DNA of 64,000 nucleotides from Cyathus striatus (Eukaryota > Basidiomycota > Agaricomycetes > Agaricales > Nidulariaceae): the NCBI GenBank assembly GCA_025738555.1, contig JAOVFP010000010.1, forward strand, positions 2,852,001 through 2,916,000, in the 5' to 3' direction. The translations under genes and the position numbers were made by a program. The notes under the pieces are model-generated. The model saw only the letters and a program-made list of their open reading frames with translations. It did no database searches and was not told the origin of the DNA. How positions within the stretch are numbered: position 1 is the first letter of the stretch; every line of letters begins with the position of its first letter. Of this stretch, positions 46,026-57,922 are shown one piece after another.

Positions 46026-48268
46026 ATCAGGAAATACCTCATTGGCACAATTAGCAAAATTAGTATAATATCAGCCAATATAAGCAAAATATAAGCCACT
46101 ATAAGTGACAATAAGTTCAATAAGGAGAATTAGCTAAATAAATTTACCCCCTCCCTTATTGCATGCATAATAAGGTAGTATTAGTTCAGTTAAGGTGATA
46201 TTAGGTTGAGATATGCACAACATAGATACTTATTTTCACACATTAGAATGCTTTAGGTACACTCATTCACTAATGTTCCTCATGCATTCAAAGTGGGATT
46301 AATTAATCCAGGTCATACATGGAACTACATAATAACTAGCATGAACAATACCACAATGGCACCTAATATCCTACCACATGCAATTCACCTCACCTTCCCC
46401 AGTGGAAATGGAAATCTGACCAGTATTCATCAACAGACCTCCATAATTCCACACTCAACAGAGAGCCCTGCATCATTGTTGTGAAGCAAGAGAGGAAGGA
46501 GGGACTGGCTGATGTTGTCAAGATGCAGGGGATGAGGAGGGAGGAATGAGGGAGTTGAATGACATAGCCTTGATGCCATTCTTGCCTGTGGCTTCATCAT
46601 TTTCATGTCACAAAGGAGGAGAGGGGCTTAGTAATATGGTGAAGAGGGGCAGTTGTGAGTGAGATGACATAGTGGAGGAAGCTGGCTTTACAAATGATGT
46701 TGTGCCTATGATGTGGTGGGTGGGACAGCAGGGAATGTTGGGGCAGTTGTGAGTGAGACAATGGTGGAGAACAGTAGCTTTATGAGTGATGTCACTACCT
46801 ATGATACATAAACAACACAGTGGGGATGCGAGACAGAAGGGAACATTGAGGGGAGCTGATAGATTTGACTTACATGACAACATATGCCTTGAGGGCTGTG
46901 TGATGTGGCATTGAGAGAGATAGGTGTTGAGAGAAACCAGTATTGACAATGTGGGCAGTAAGTGAAAAATGAGTCCCTCTTGTGTGCATAATGAAATGGA
47001 AGGCCTGAGAGAGAGGGAGAGAAGCAATGAGCAGAGCAAGGTTTAGACAGAGCACAATGGTGGGATGGTTGATTGAAGCAAAGTTGAAGTCCAGACTCTG
47101 AAGTGCTGACATGTTGCAAATGCATTGGCATGTTGATGTGGAAAGTCACATGATCAGTCTGGAATGCCCTGGGGCAGGGTGTTACACTTTCTCCATCTCA
47201 ACCCCACCAGACTACCTCTTTTTCACATGACCCTTCTATTTATAACTTCTTACTTACTCATCCCATTCTATTTATAGTACTGACATTTGTTTCACCTTCA
47301 TCATCCCTTACCCCTCACTGATCTCCACCCCCCTGGTTTGTCATACTACAGGCATGGACTTAGCTTACTGATACGTTTCACATTTACTGCAGACCTATGC
47401 CGAGTCATGGCAAGTCATGGACTTTATTTATAGTAGCATACCTTTCTGCAAATGAACCATGCTTCTTTGTCTAAATAGGTCATGTATTCCGATCAAGCTT
47501 CCTCAGCTTGATCTTAGTTTAGCTATCATCCAATATAGCTGGCTAATCCCCTCTATCACCTCTTTGAGAACACCTCAGACCCAGAACACTGCTACTTCTA
47601 TTCACTTCTCAAGTGTTACTGTGAGAATGCCGCTAAGTCCATTAGTGTACAACTCTACATTGCAACTGTTTAGACTTTGACCTTGTCATATGACTTATAA
47701 GTGTAGTGACAAGTCACATGATTATAATATCACAAGACCAAGACATCACAAGACCAGCTCAGATTGTAACACAGGGTTTGAAATGACTTGGCCATTATGG
47801 CACTGATAGTAGTGATATGAAGCCCTGACTTTTGTTGACTTGTCATTTCTTGCAATATTCAATTGAGAGTTGATGTCAAGCATTGCTATTGATCTCATTA
47901 AGCAAGTATTCATCTGTTTCCTCACTTCAGTCCCAAGGCACCAGAGAGCTCAATGTCTAGCAATGTACTAGAAGAATGCAATAAATTTTACATTAATCCT
48001 TTTAATGATAGATTTCAGTATGCTAAAGTAGTGTAATCTATGACTGTACAATGATAATAATGTAACTAAATATATCTTAATGTCCCTAAAATAAATGAAG
48101 ATAAGGGGAGTGCTAGTATTGTCTGAACTTATATCTCTTTAAACTCACAAATGAGTGAATATTAAGATGAAATAAGTTAGAAATAAGTTGTTTTAAAATA
48201 AGGGTCATCCTTACTTACATTAAAATGTTCTAATTTTACTAATCATGCCAATGAGGATTTTCCTGATG
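46026..48268. mobile_element. 2.24-kb DNA element with short inverted ends
   Basis: The ends ATCAGGAAATACCTC and, inverted, ATCAGGAAAATCCTC pair over about 16 bp. ACC flanks the element on both sides (46023-46025 and 48269-48271), and the paired locus near 57727 has a single ACC, so the insertion made a 3-bp duplication. Frames inside (46293-46484 on +, 47149-46608 on -) match nothing I recognise. Strongly CpG-depleted. Confidence 0.65.
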
Positions 48269-48336
48269 ACCTATGATTAGTAATGACTCTGTGGAGTCTG
48301 TGCTGCATTGTTCAGAGTTGTTCAGCATTAGAATCT

Positions 48337-48867
48337 GTCTCATGGAGAAATTCTTTGTATTACATCATTTTTTTGCTTTGTAATACTCTTACAATTCACA
48401 TGATATTTCTCACATATTTTAAAATCATAATAACAGAGAAATATTTATTTGTGCACTGGGGAGTCACAATGAGCTTTGTCTACCATTGTCTCATCTTTGT
48501 GACATATGTCACAAGGTTCTTATCTAAGAGATCTCAGCAAGATCTTAATGGTATTGTGACAACTGTGATGGCTGCAACAAGTGTGACACTGTGGGACTGA
48601 CAATTCAACTACCTGTAATAATTGTTACCAGACTATCCCTACAAAGTTGAAGGATGTGGCATGCTGCTGGTAAAAGTGGAGAGACCAGAAGTATATCATG
48701 AGATAGTGAGGATTCAATATTCATCTCTCCATTTTATTACACATGGTGCAGATAATTATGAGAGATGTCCTTGCTGGTTAACAGATTAGCTCAAATGGCC
48801 TACTTCCATAGTACTGGAGACTTTCAACCACTTGTTCACGGCTTCTGATGCATGGTGTAAAAAATTG
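48337..48867. other. no recognisable gene
   Basis: AT-rich, CpG-poor DNA beyond the end of similarity with the 56.5-57.8 kb locus. Confidence 0.4.
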
Positions 48868-49083
48868 GTTTGACCAAGTGTTCAAACCCTGAGTTGATGC
48901 GTGACACCTAGTGGTTCTGTTCATGCCCCTACAGCCACCCGGCACGGGCGGAAAAATCGGCTAATTAAGCGCCATATTTGTCTCAAAACTTAAGTTCATG
49001 GCAGCCTGTGACGCGTGATAAATGTGCTCAAGTGTTCAGTTCAAACGCCCTGCGTGACACGTGACTGAACACTTGGTCGAAAG
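48868..49083. mobile_element. about 215-bp MITE
   Basis: Inverted ends GACCAAGTGTTCA (48872-48884) and TGAACACTTGGTC (49066-49078), with AATTG just outside both ends as a possible target duplication. No coding capacity. A related partial copy may lie at about 56440-56515 (CAGTTCAAAGG, then CGCGTTACTGAACA). Confidence 0.6.
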
Positions 49084-49267
49084 AATTGTATCATAGTACA
49101 AAATAAAACATATGAATGTCTTAGTATTTGAATTGTAGAATGTTTCAAGTAGCTCAGTTACTGAACACTGGACTGGACTGTTGCCATTGGAATGATGTAA
49201 TACTCCACAATTCAAATATGAACTACTTATAAGAATGTGCCTTCACTGTCAGTCTCGGTCTTCAACA

Positions 49268-50470
49268 ATGCCCTCACCATTATTTTATACATGCTATTAC
49301 AATAAGAACTCATCAAATGTTCAAAATATATCTCTCATACAAAGTCCGCATCTACTTCCAGAGCTACAAGAAGAGATCATATCCAAGCTTTGGAACCTTC
49401 CTCTAACGACGAGGGAAAGGAAGCATATCATTTCCTCAGTGATACTCGTCAACAAACATTGGAAGAGTGTGCTCCTGAAATGTATGTTCCGTGACATACA
49501 TTTCACTTCAGAAGGACATTACCAATGGTACCAAAATATAACAAAAAATGGGTATTTCACGTTCTTAGACTGCACAGCTCAGTGCCCAGAAGACTGCCAA
49601 TCTATCACCCTCAATACTTCAGATGCATTGATCAATAAAAATACAGCGATGTTCTCCTGGATAGACTGGAATATATTTCCAGCACAGTACTTTCAAAATA
49701 TTCATCACATTCATGTGGACTATGTGGATATTCAATGTTTGGGACTGGAGGGTAGATGGGGTTGGGTAAAGAATATTCCTGAACAAGTGAATATTCTTGA
49801 ATTAGGGGTTTTCGCCAAGAACGTTGCAGTTGAGTATGACGCCAACAAACCAGTGGAGCCAAACATCGATAGCTGGAAAGACTGCTGGGAGACGGATGTG
49901 AACAACACATCCATCACACACCTCTATATCTGGGGGTTGGATGTCAACGAAATCGTATGGAATCTGTTTGGTCTTCTTTTCCCAAACCTCACTACAATTT
50001 TCTCCAATGGGAGCTGCGTAACTCGATCTTCAAAATCTCAAGCTATGACCTTAGATGAGTTCAACGAAACACAAATTGAGTATGTCATACTCATACTCAC
50101 ATCTCAAATGATTTCGACTTCGATGATTGTTGCCCATTGCGGGCTGGATTCGTGTCCTCTTATGGATTGTGTTGTTTCCCAGGTTACAACATGCATTTGG
50201 GAATGGATCGATGCCTTCAAAGATAGTAATGAGGATGCAAACTTGAGGATTTATTTTGACTCCGTATCGGATTTCTTGATTTTTGAACCTGACTTTTATG
50301 ATGTTACGACTAGCATATGGAGGATATTGAAACAGGATGGAATACCTTTGACAAATATTGAGAGACTATCAAGTTCATTTTCTACTCCCAGTGGTAGATC
50401 ACTGAAGAAAGAACCCAAAACATTTGCTACAGAGCTATATAACCGGTTCTGGGGAAAAATTTTGTACTAG
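49268..50470 (+). CDS. F-box-like protein, single exon
   Basis: 400 aa from the ATG at 49268; an in-frame ATG at 49235 would add 11 residues. Residues about 30-80 (LLPELQEEIISKLWNLPL, then SVILVNKHWKSVLLKCMFRDI) have the F-box shape: a leucine-proline start, EII and a conserved Trp near a VNKHW motif. The rest looks like the beta/alpha region of Agaricomycete F-box proteins. Likely an SCF substrate adaptor; the target is unknown. Few CpG sites in its DNA, as in the transposon-rich stretch to its left. No lesion seen. Confidence 0.65.
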   Translation: MPSPLFYTCYYNKNSSNVQNISLIQSPHLLPELQEEIISKLWNLPLTTRERKHIISSVILVNKHWKSVLLKCMFRDIHFTSEGHYQWYQNITKNGYFTFLDCTAQCPEDCQSITLNTSDALINKNTAMFSWIDWNIFPAQYFQNIHHIHVDYVDIQCLGLEGRWGWVKNIPEQVNILELGVFAKNVAVEYDANKPVEPNIDSWKDCWETDVNNTSITHLYIWGLDVNEIVWNLFGLLFPNLTTIFSNGSCVTRSSKSQAMTLDEFNETQIEYVILILTSQMISTSMIVAHCGLDSCPLMDCVVSQVTTCIWEWIDAFKDSNEDANLRIYFDSVSDFLIFEPDFYDVTTSIWRILKQDGIPLTNIERLSSSFSTPSGRSLKKEPKTFATELYNRFWGKILY

Positions 50471-50484
50471 ATAAGAATTAAATT

Positions 50485-51601
50485 TTAGTATCGGTATAAC
50501 TTATTTAATTTAAAAGTAAGTACATGAGTATAGTATGCCAGTGGCTGCAGCTGTAGGAGGAACGAGACAGAGAGCCAGAAGAAACCAATAAACGTACAAG
50601 ACAGCACCATCGTGGCACCCTCCTTAGTAAGTGAAATCAATGGGGACGGAATATGCGAGCCTGGCAATACCAAATCAACAATGGGAACATCCCAACTCAC
50701 GAACGTAAGCTTGTACTGACGGAGAAATGAAGGATATAAGCACCTGAACTTGAGCCACATATTTTTCGTACAATTAAATTTATCTGATGAACGTGTATGG
50801 TGTTTGTTCAATTCTGGGCCTCTAAAGTCACAGCCGCCGAACGAGTTCTAGTGACACAGACAGATGTAACTCTATTTAGACGACTCAGAAAGTAACTAAA
50901 TACACGGGGAGGGAAAAGTACGCATAGAATATGTAAAGCATACCGTAGTTCATATCGCAGAGGAGAAAGAACAGAAGTATGTAGACTGTCGTTCAAATTA
51001 AAGACACCCATCCACATACTTGTTGTGCCATTCCGAAAAGCCCCAGTAGTCCAATGTACGGTTTATATCCTTGTCCCTCTCGGATGACGGAGGTATTGAG
51101 AACAGCACATCCGGTGTGTCTCACAGACCAGGCCGTTGTGGTTGATCGATTAACCCTTCCAGATACAAACTCCCCTCTGACCGAGGAGGAAGACAGAGAA
51201 TCGAAGGTTGTTTGCGGTCAGGTAACTACTGACTGGAGAGGAAGTCTTGAAATTGAAGAGTGTTTGCGGAGAGGTACTGTTGTTCTCTCCGAGAGACGGC
51301 GAGATAGTAGCGGAGCGTCCTCCTTAGCTTCATTAGCTGCTGGGACGTCAGAATTTTTGTCGCCCTATAGGTAACCGAACAAAGGACGAAGTTCCTGTTC
51401 GCTATACAGTGAAGAATAAGGGATAGAGAGTTGTCCAGGATGAACGGGGTTGGCGGGTGCTGGGGTATGTTTGAGAGGTGTTAGGGTTACATTGATCCCA
51501 CCGAATCCTTTGCTCCTGAGGGGGGTAGTTGGGGTTGGAGTCGAGCCTCTGCTCCAAGTAGGGGTGGTTTTGGCGGAACGAGAAGTTTTGTTCGAGGACA
51601 T
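50485..51601 (-). CDS. hypothetical membrane protein, exon structure unresolved
   Basis: Minus-strand frames look coding but I could not join them fully. From an ATG at 51601 a Ser/Thr/Pro-rich N-terminus (TPTPTTPLRSKGFGGINVTL) runs to an in-frame TAG at 51368-51366. The same frame continues beyond it (PLLSRRLSERTTVPLRKHSS). Another frame then reads TGCAVLNTSVIREGQGYKPY. The most 3' part (ORF ending 50485) has FVSWDVPIVDLVLPGSHIPS and a hydrophobic span GFFWLSVSFLLQL. This could be one multi-exon gene with a membrane-anchored C-terminus or a decayed one. No family recognised. Confidence 0.4.
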
Positions 51602-51762
51602 ATTAACAGAGGAAAGTGAGTCTCACCTAGGACCATAGTTCGTTTGCTGCAATTACAACAGTCGCAGCCGGTAACAATGAGAAATTATAGTGTATAAGAG
51701 ATTAGATTATGCAGGAAGAGGCAGGAAATTGGTGGGAAAGGGGACAGCGTACTGATAGACCA

Positions 51763-52819
51763 CTATGATTTACGATCTGCCAGCCCAATCTGCAATACAC
51801 CTCGGGTCTCACCCATGAGGATACTCAGTGTGCTTCGCGTTTCTTGAATTATCTCTGGCTCCCAAAGCACGCTGAATGCATCCCCGACCTTGGGATCATC
51901 TGAGTGCGAGTCAGCGGGTTTTAAAATGAGACATAAAGGGACGAGGGAGAAGGATAGCAACTCAACCAGGCATAGTCTACACAAAACTAACCTGCTTATT
52001 ATGCCAAGCGTTCGCGATATCACTCCCCGTGAATACTCCCCCTGTAGCAATAATTTGGCAATAACAGCAGCTTCCGCTGTGCCACCGAAGAAGGCCTTAC
52101 ATCTACTGTTGTTAGAGCGCCTTCGAGGCCGGAGCCAATTATGGGTGCTAGAGAGACAACTTAGAAGTCATCCACCTGTGTAGAAAGATTTGGATTAGGA
52201 ATGGAGATGAGATAACACAGGGAGGAGGTACGAACGTTGAACCGAGGGCTGCAAGTCCGAGCTTGACGATGTATGGTTTCGCAAAGCCTTCCTCGCATCG
52301 TCAATCATCTCCACATCCCTCCGAATCTCAACGTTCAAGTGCCTCCACAACCCTACTCCCAAATAGAAAATCATCCAACCATCACGATTCAATTATGTAC
52401 GAGAGCCTGGAAGAGAACGTGATATCGTCCCTCACGCATACTGTTTCCCATGGGTACCTAGTGCATAGGCGGGGGAGAGGGAGAAGGTCGAGCTGGTACT
52501 CGTCCTGCGTAATTAGCCTTCCTTTCATCATCTCCTTCTCTTCTCCGTTCAATTCCCAAGAGAATCCTTCAGCTCAACATTTGTCTTCCTGAGGTAATCA
52601 TTTCGTCGTTCAGACATACGTCCGTAACCAGTGGTATTTCGAGTCGTCATCATCTATGTCGGTGAACAGGTAAGAGATCTTGCTGCTATGGGCTATTAGG
52701 AGAGTGGTATAAGACGAGGGTAAGGTGAACAATTGTGCAGCACAAGAGAGCTTATGACATATTAAGCGCCCATTCCTGTTGAAGATCTCACGTGTCCGCG
52801 GGTGCAGCTTATTGGCCAT
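51763..52819 (-). CDS. hypothetical protein, exon structure partly resolved
   Basis: Begins with an ATG at 52819 (MANKLHPRTREIFNRNGRLI, then YLFTDIDDDDSKYHWLRT). A GTATGT donor and an AAG acceptor about 53 bp downstream keep the frame into ILLGIERRREGDDERKANYA. Later pieces read WMIFYLGVGLWRHLNVEIRR, APIIGSGLEGALTT, AFFGGTAEAAVIAKLLLQGE, and a last exon EIIQETRSTLSILMGETRGV ending at 51763. The join between GALTT and AFFGG needs a one-base shift that I could not explain by splicing, so a frameshift is possible. No family recognised. Confidence 0.45.
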
Positions 52820-54032
52820 TGTGACTTAGCAAGCTGTTAGATGTCTTTCTGCGACGTGTTCGTCTCGTTTCCGTGCTTGCTGATCATGAACCAGCAACAT
52901 CGACGTTTGCAACATACCATATCAAGAATACGACAAGATAGCCCCGCTATGGCACAGAGGAAGTCGGGCATCGTCGAATAGCTAGGTGGATAGAGGAGGG
53001 ATCAAACCCGGGACGTTGGTAATACTTGGTACGCTAACACGTCGTCAATTTAGATGGGATAATAAAACTCTGTTGAGGTTAACAGACTCTGAATGATACT
53101 TTGTCATATCTCTTCGCCGTCTCAAGTTGTGCTACGTGACTCCAAAGCTCGGGGGATTCACTGAACAACACGGCTCAAGCGAGTCTCTGCAGCTAGCATG
53201 GGGATTGGGGCGACACTTAGACCCTGTGGCCGTGAGTTGCCAACTTGAAGATCGTAATGAGGAGGGAGGGAAAGTTGGTACTGGGTCCTGGTACAGTTTG
53301 GTGAGCAGCGAGTAGTTCCTTTTCTCTGCGACATTTCAAGAGCTCATTCGTGTTTGTAGATGTGAAGACTATGCGTACTGGAGGATGCAGAACGAGGTCT
53401 TGCTTAATAGCGCCACCATGCCGCGCCTCCCGTTCCTCCTTCTCCAACTGCAAGCCTGGGAGCCGCCCTGCTGTCCTATACCCGAATATCCCAACCCGGG
53501 ATCCGCCTACACGCCAGCCCCACTCCCCTCCTTTGAGGTGAAAGCGGCCGACGCCCAGGCGCTTCCGACACGTATTTCGCTGGCATTGTGGGAAGACACC
53601 TCGTCTGTTTATACCCTCCTACGTTACCTGTATCTACACTTACTGCACCAGTACCTACAGCATCCAGCCCGAGCTTCAGCAGTTCCACTACTTATCGCCC
53701 CTTGTGAAAATTTATTTTATTATGTGGCCCGCAGATGTGTACGTTAACACTTCTAATAAGCAATGCTCCGCGGTGGCGAGGTGAATGTAAAATATAATTG
53801 AAATTTGATTTAATTCTTCACAACCAGAGGTCATGGTGATTTCGTAGGGGTTTTATGGCTGACACTGTCCAAAGTTCTGGACACTCTGGAGGCTGACGCT
53901 GGAGGATGGATTTAAGATCGGAGGAATACCTTTTTCGTCCTTACCTCCCTCGCTCCCTCCCGTCACCCACCTCGCCTGTTCTCAACATCTCATCCACGCA
54001 GTGCCCCTCCCCCTCTTGTGCCCCCCTTTAAA
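52820..54032. other. no recognisable gene
   Basis: 1.2 kb upstream of the 54-kb gene. A 120-codon frame (53385-53747 on +) has no family resemblance. A T-arm-like string near 53000 was examined as a tRNA and rejected. Confidence 0.4.
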
Positions 54033-55871
54033 ATGTCTACAGATGTTCAGTGTCCTTGTTGCAAAGCAAGGATTTCTTTGGAAATTAGGGTGAATGGAAT
54101 TTTGCCTCTGGTACGTCTACAATTGCATAGCTTATACAATGTTTACTCATAATCTACCACCTATCCGTGTATTTCAGGTTAGCGACGAAGGTGCTGCAAA
54201 ATGTAAAGTAAAATTCTGTCGTTCTTATCTCGCATCATCATGTTCACTCGGCACTCTTCCAGATCCTTTGGTGTCAGCCGCCGAAAAGTCACCAGACGCT
54301 CCTCCACCACCACCACCCCCATTCCGACTCCCACGACCTACGGAGTCGTCGAGGATGAAGACGATTGAAGGGAATAAGGGTACAGTGATATTTTTCTGTA
54401 TTCATCATTCTTATTGAACTAAAAATTCTCCTTGACAAACATTGGTCAGCCACTACCCCGACTGCGTCCTTCAAAACGACTTCGGCTTCCACTCTCTCCT
54501 CCAACCACCCTCCCCCCCGCCGTCGTACACCACCTTCCACTGCCGCCTCCGTGTCCGTCCCGTGCAAAAATGAAGGCACAAGCCAACCCCTTCAACGAGA
54601 GGCTCCCGACGCGAATATAGGTACCGTATTATTTCTATCTATTATTATTCCAAATTCTCTTTCTAACCTTTCATTAGCGCCCTCTGACCATCCCACCCAT
54701 GAGCAACAAGAGGAGGAAGACGAAAATAAAGCTGAGGTATGTCATTTGTTTTTATATCTTTATGTATATGTAACTAATAAAATGTGATACCAGTCGAATA
54801 CATCTATACTCAAGAAGTCGGCAGATGTCTTTAGTTCAAAAATGCGAAACGCTGACACAAAGCTTCGTAACTATCAGTTTCTTTACCTTTTTTTATGCAG
54901 TACTAATGATTGTGCCAGACTCTATGCTTCATCCGAAAAAGTATGTCCGACCTGAGCACAACCCGATCGAGGTAATGTCATGTTTTTAGTTCTCCATATT
55001 CTGACTGTTCTGACTGACTGTATTTCAGGAATCCAACCAAACCCTGAATAAGTTGGAGGAATTGGGAGAGCGAATGGAATCGGACGACGAGTACGAGCTA
55101 TGGGAAAGGCATCTTATTGATATCGAAGTATGTTAATATGTCTGTTGCTACTAGTGTTCTTAACAGTAACTGACAATACGTCCCACTGTAGACAGGAAAA
55201 GATGGTCGTTCTTCGTTTCGAGCTCTGATTAAAGTCGGCCTCAAAGTAATTATACTCGTAGGGGAGGGCACAAGTGGCTTGGTTATAGGAGGACCACTAA
55301 AAGCGCTTGGAATCGCCGGAAAGGAGGCCATGGATGCCACAGAAAAAATCCATGTATGTGAAGTGTACAGTTCTCTAAGTCAACTGCTGATATTCATCTG
55401 TTTTTATTAGGAGATACCTTCCGAATTTTTCTATCTCTTCCTAAGGTTAAAGTCGATCCTAGATCTAATCCTCGAAATATCGATCTGTGTTCAGGTAGTA
55501 GATGTTGAATTAGAGGACCCAATAATAAAGTGCATCAAAAAAGCAACACGGTATGTTATATTCCCTTCAAGAATGTAAGTATTCTTACCTCGTTATCAAT
55601 CAGACTCTTCAAATCTATCGTAAGAATTACGAACAAAGTATCTATAGATGGATGGGGGAAGAAAGACAAAGATCACTTGCATAAAACCAATATGTCAAGG
55701 ATCCAAACACTGACAACAGATGTTGACGATCTCAGACTAGAGATCATGGTAAGTCCTTGCAATTTTTTCTTGCCATACTTTCTTATATTTCTGCAGTTGG
55801 CAGTGTTAATTCAGTCTATAAAGATATCCGCCTTCAAGACTTACGATCCAAGGGAGGAACTGGTGTGCTAG
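54033..55871 (+). CDS. unknown protein with Cys-rich N-terminus and helical membrane-like region
   Basis: Eleven exons (54033-54110, 54178-54379, 54450-54620, 54678-54736, 54794-54866, 54901-54971, 55029-55127, 55192-55353, 55411-55550, 55604-55748, 55797-55871) sum to 1275 nt, 424 aa, each join keeping frame with GT-AG ends. The N-terminus (VQCPCCKARISLEI, then AAKCKVKFCRSYL) offers C7/C10 and C35/C40 as a possible zinc site. Residues about 70-150 are Pro/Ser/Thr-rich, with seven prolines in a row. A conserved-looking helical part follows: an acidic helix (ELGERMESDDEYELWERHLI), then a glycine-rich hydrophobic stretch (GLKVIILVGEGTSGLVIGG, about 262-280) and amphipathic helices to the end. 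The second half recalls the helical N-terminal domains of fungal NLR/STAND proteins, but that is only a resemblance. No known family assigned. Confidence 0.75.
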
Positions 55872-56527
55872 TCAGATGAAGGCCGTATTTCTTGCATTCC
55901 TACCGATGTCCAGGCTTATTCTAAACTCTTTCTAGTATTATACAATCGAACTTGCTCTTAGACCGAAGCTCTCTAGTATTTTATACATAGTTGTATCTCT
56001 TCGTTATTTATCATCTCGGATCGTTCTGTATCGCTCCGAAGCTCGGAGAGGGTCTCCATGGCTGTGAGTTGTAAAGATCTTGAAAAACCATGGAATCTGT
56101 CCTAATGCAGATTATTATCGGTGGGTACTTGAGTACTTGAGTATGTGACGTACCATGCCTTTAAGCTTCAGCGGCAGATGAGAATACATCAAGCTCGGCA
56201 GTCGTATGGAAAGTCTAACAACCACCGCTCAATTTCATCAAGTGAGATTGATTTTCTGACATTCGGCATCACGGCTTTCTCGGTTAGAATTCACTATTTC
56301 GTAACGCTCACATAACAGTGCAATCCCATACAACTATGTATTCATGAAACTGCTTTGCCTGTACTATGGAACATCTACATATATTGTGTGAAAATGAACG
56401 AAATTTTTTGAAAATTAGATCCACTAAACCTTTGTTCAGACTTTCTTATAACGCGTGAAAAACAGAAAATTTATTCAGTTCAAAGGGGCGCCGTTACGCG
56501 TTACTGAACAATCTGTCAAAATAGTAC
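55872..56527. other. no recognisable gene
   Basis: Intergenic. A possible partial relative of the 48.9-kb MITE lies at about 56440-56515. Confidence 0.4.
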
Positions 56528-57797
56528 AGTAGTAGTACTCAATCATCAACCTATATTTCCATTTCAGAGAGTTATTACTAGTAGCAAAGCACCATTATCA
56601 TTATGAGTGTCATTCAAAAGTTATGAAGTTATGGAACCAGAAGCTACTCATATTACATTACAGCGATTATGCATTATTGGGAGAAGCTAAGTCAATCCGA
56701 TACCGCAAGAATATAACTGCGAAGATCATCAAGTTGTCATTAATAACCTTGATCACTGTGGAATCAATCATCATGGGACTTCACCACTGGCGTCTTAAAA
56801 GGCGCTTTCAGCTGCTATAAGCGCCGAAGTCAACATCTGAGGTTTCTGATTGAGAACCAGCGATGATCGATGATAGAAGGCCCATAAAAGTATGTAGTAC
56901 GCACAGCATTAAACTGCATTATGAAGGCTGTATGTTACTCTTTTCCCTGGGGAATGTAGGCCGGCAGCACTCCCCGAGTTTTTGGTTCGAGAACAGTGTA
57001 TTTGTTAGATACTTATTCGGCTATTCATAGGGATAACAGAAAAATGCTATCAGTATTAAGGTTTAACAAGTTAATCGATTCATTTACACGATGGAGTGAT
57101 CTGAAGACTTACATGAATAATCGTCGTTATGCATCTTTACCAAATCGGAACGTACCGTTCAAGAAAGTCCTGAGGTGCATGCTTCATATCGCGGACGTTT
57201 TCATACTAGAGCCACTCTGTTGCTCCAACCTTTGCGACAACGTACTACAGAGTGAGAATAATGCTTCGGTCTATCATAGTAATAATCGTTAGCGGTCTTA
57301 GTATTGTTAACAACGTTGATGATTAGATATATTGTATCACGTCCTACTTACCTCATCCTTCAGAACTGCGTGATCTTCGGTTTTCCGCGCCATATGATAA
57401 AGAAGACTTTCACGTTTCTCCTCGAACATAAAAGCCTTGAAAATGATAAATTTAATCATCATAAAATATAGAAAAGAGGGTTTTAAAGGCTTTACAGTCG
57501 ATAGTTTTAAATGAGACAGTGAGTATAGCAAGAACGGTGAGTCATAGTATGAGAGTTTGATGAGAATGAGTGCGGTGAAGAGTAACGTCGAGGTCGGGAA
57601 ATTAAACCGGAACTGAACCTGCTGACGATATAGCGGTATTTTGTTGCCACACAATCCAAAGTTCAAGGCCCGTAGTGAAGTCGCAGATCGTCAGTAGATA
57701 CTAGACATGGCAGAACGGTGGGACACCTATGATTAGTAATGACTCCGTGGAGTCCGTGCTGCGTTGTTCGGAGTTGTCCGGCAGTAGAATTTGTCAG
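56528..57797 (-). pseudogene. P450-relic locus, transposon-free copy
   Basis: Collinear with 40408-48336 but without its four insertions. About 56935-57035 resembles, in antisense, P450-2 exon 10 (35905-35989). About 57165-57240 resembles exon 8. About 57350-57420 resembles exons 7 and 6, including the segment for the end of exon 6. Frames are scrambled and most exons are missing, so it is a dead fragment. It keeps CpG sites that its partner has lost. Confidence 0.72.
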
Positions 57798-57922
57798 CAA
57801 TCTTCGGCATTTACCGCGTTCGAGTTCGAACATGTTTGCAACGTGCTTTTATCCTGCTACTTACCAGGCCTATCAACGTGAAATGTGCCACAGTGACGGA
57901 TTTTCACCCTCCAAATTTCGGT

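Larger units (their letters stand above)
40408..48336 (-). pseudogene. P450-relic locus, copy filled with transposons
   Basis: Collinear with 56528-57797, but enlarged from about 1.27 kb to 7.9 kb by insertions. Inside, about 42050-42190 and 42680-43230 resemble, in antisense, P450-2 exons 10, 8, 7 and 6 (for example the stretch near 42838-42900 against 36119-36190, and 43025-43100 against 36428-36490). It is therefore a heavily decayed P450 pseudogene on the minus strand. From about 42 kb on, CpG sites present at 56.5-57.8 kb read TpG or CpA here. Confidence 0.72.

Noticed and set aside
46608..47149. Overlapping minus-strand frames of 116-143 codons
   Set aside because: Cys/Ser/Leu-rich frames in a CpG-depleted transposon; long frames arise easily in such composition, and no protein family is visible.
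52985..53055. tRNA-like string on the minus strand with a CCCGGGTTTGATCCC T-arm
   Set aside because: The T-arm looks right, but no matching acceptor stem or consistent anticodon arm could be folded; at best a decayed tRNA fragment.
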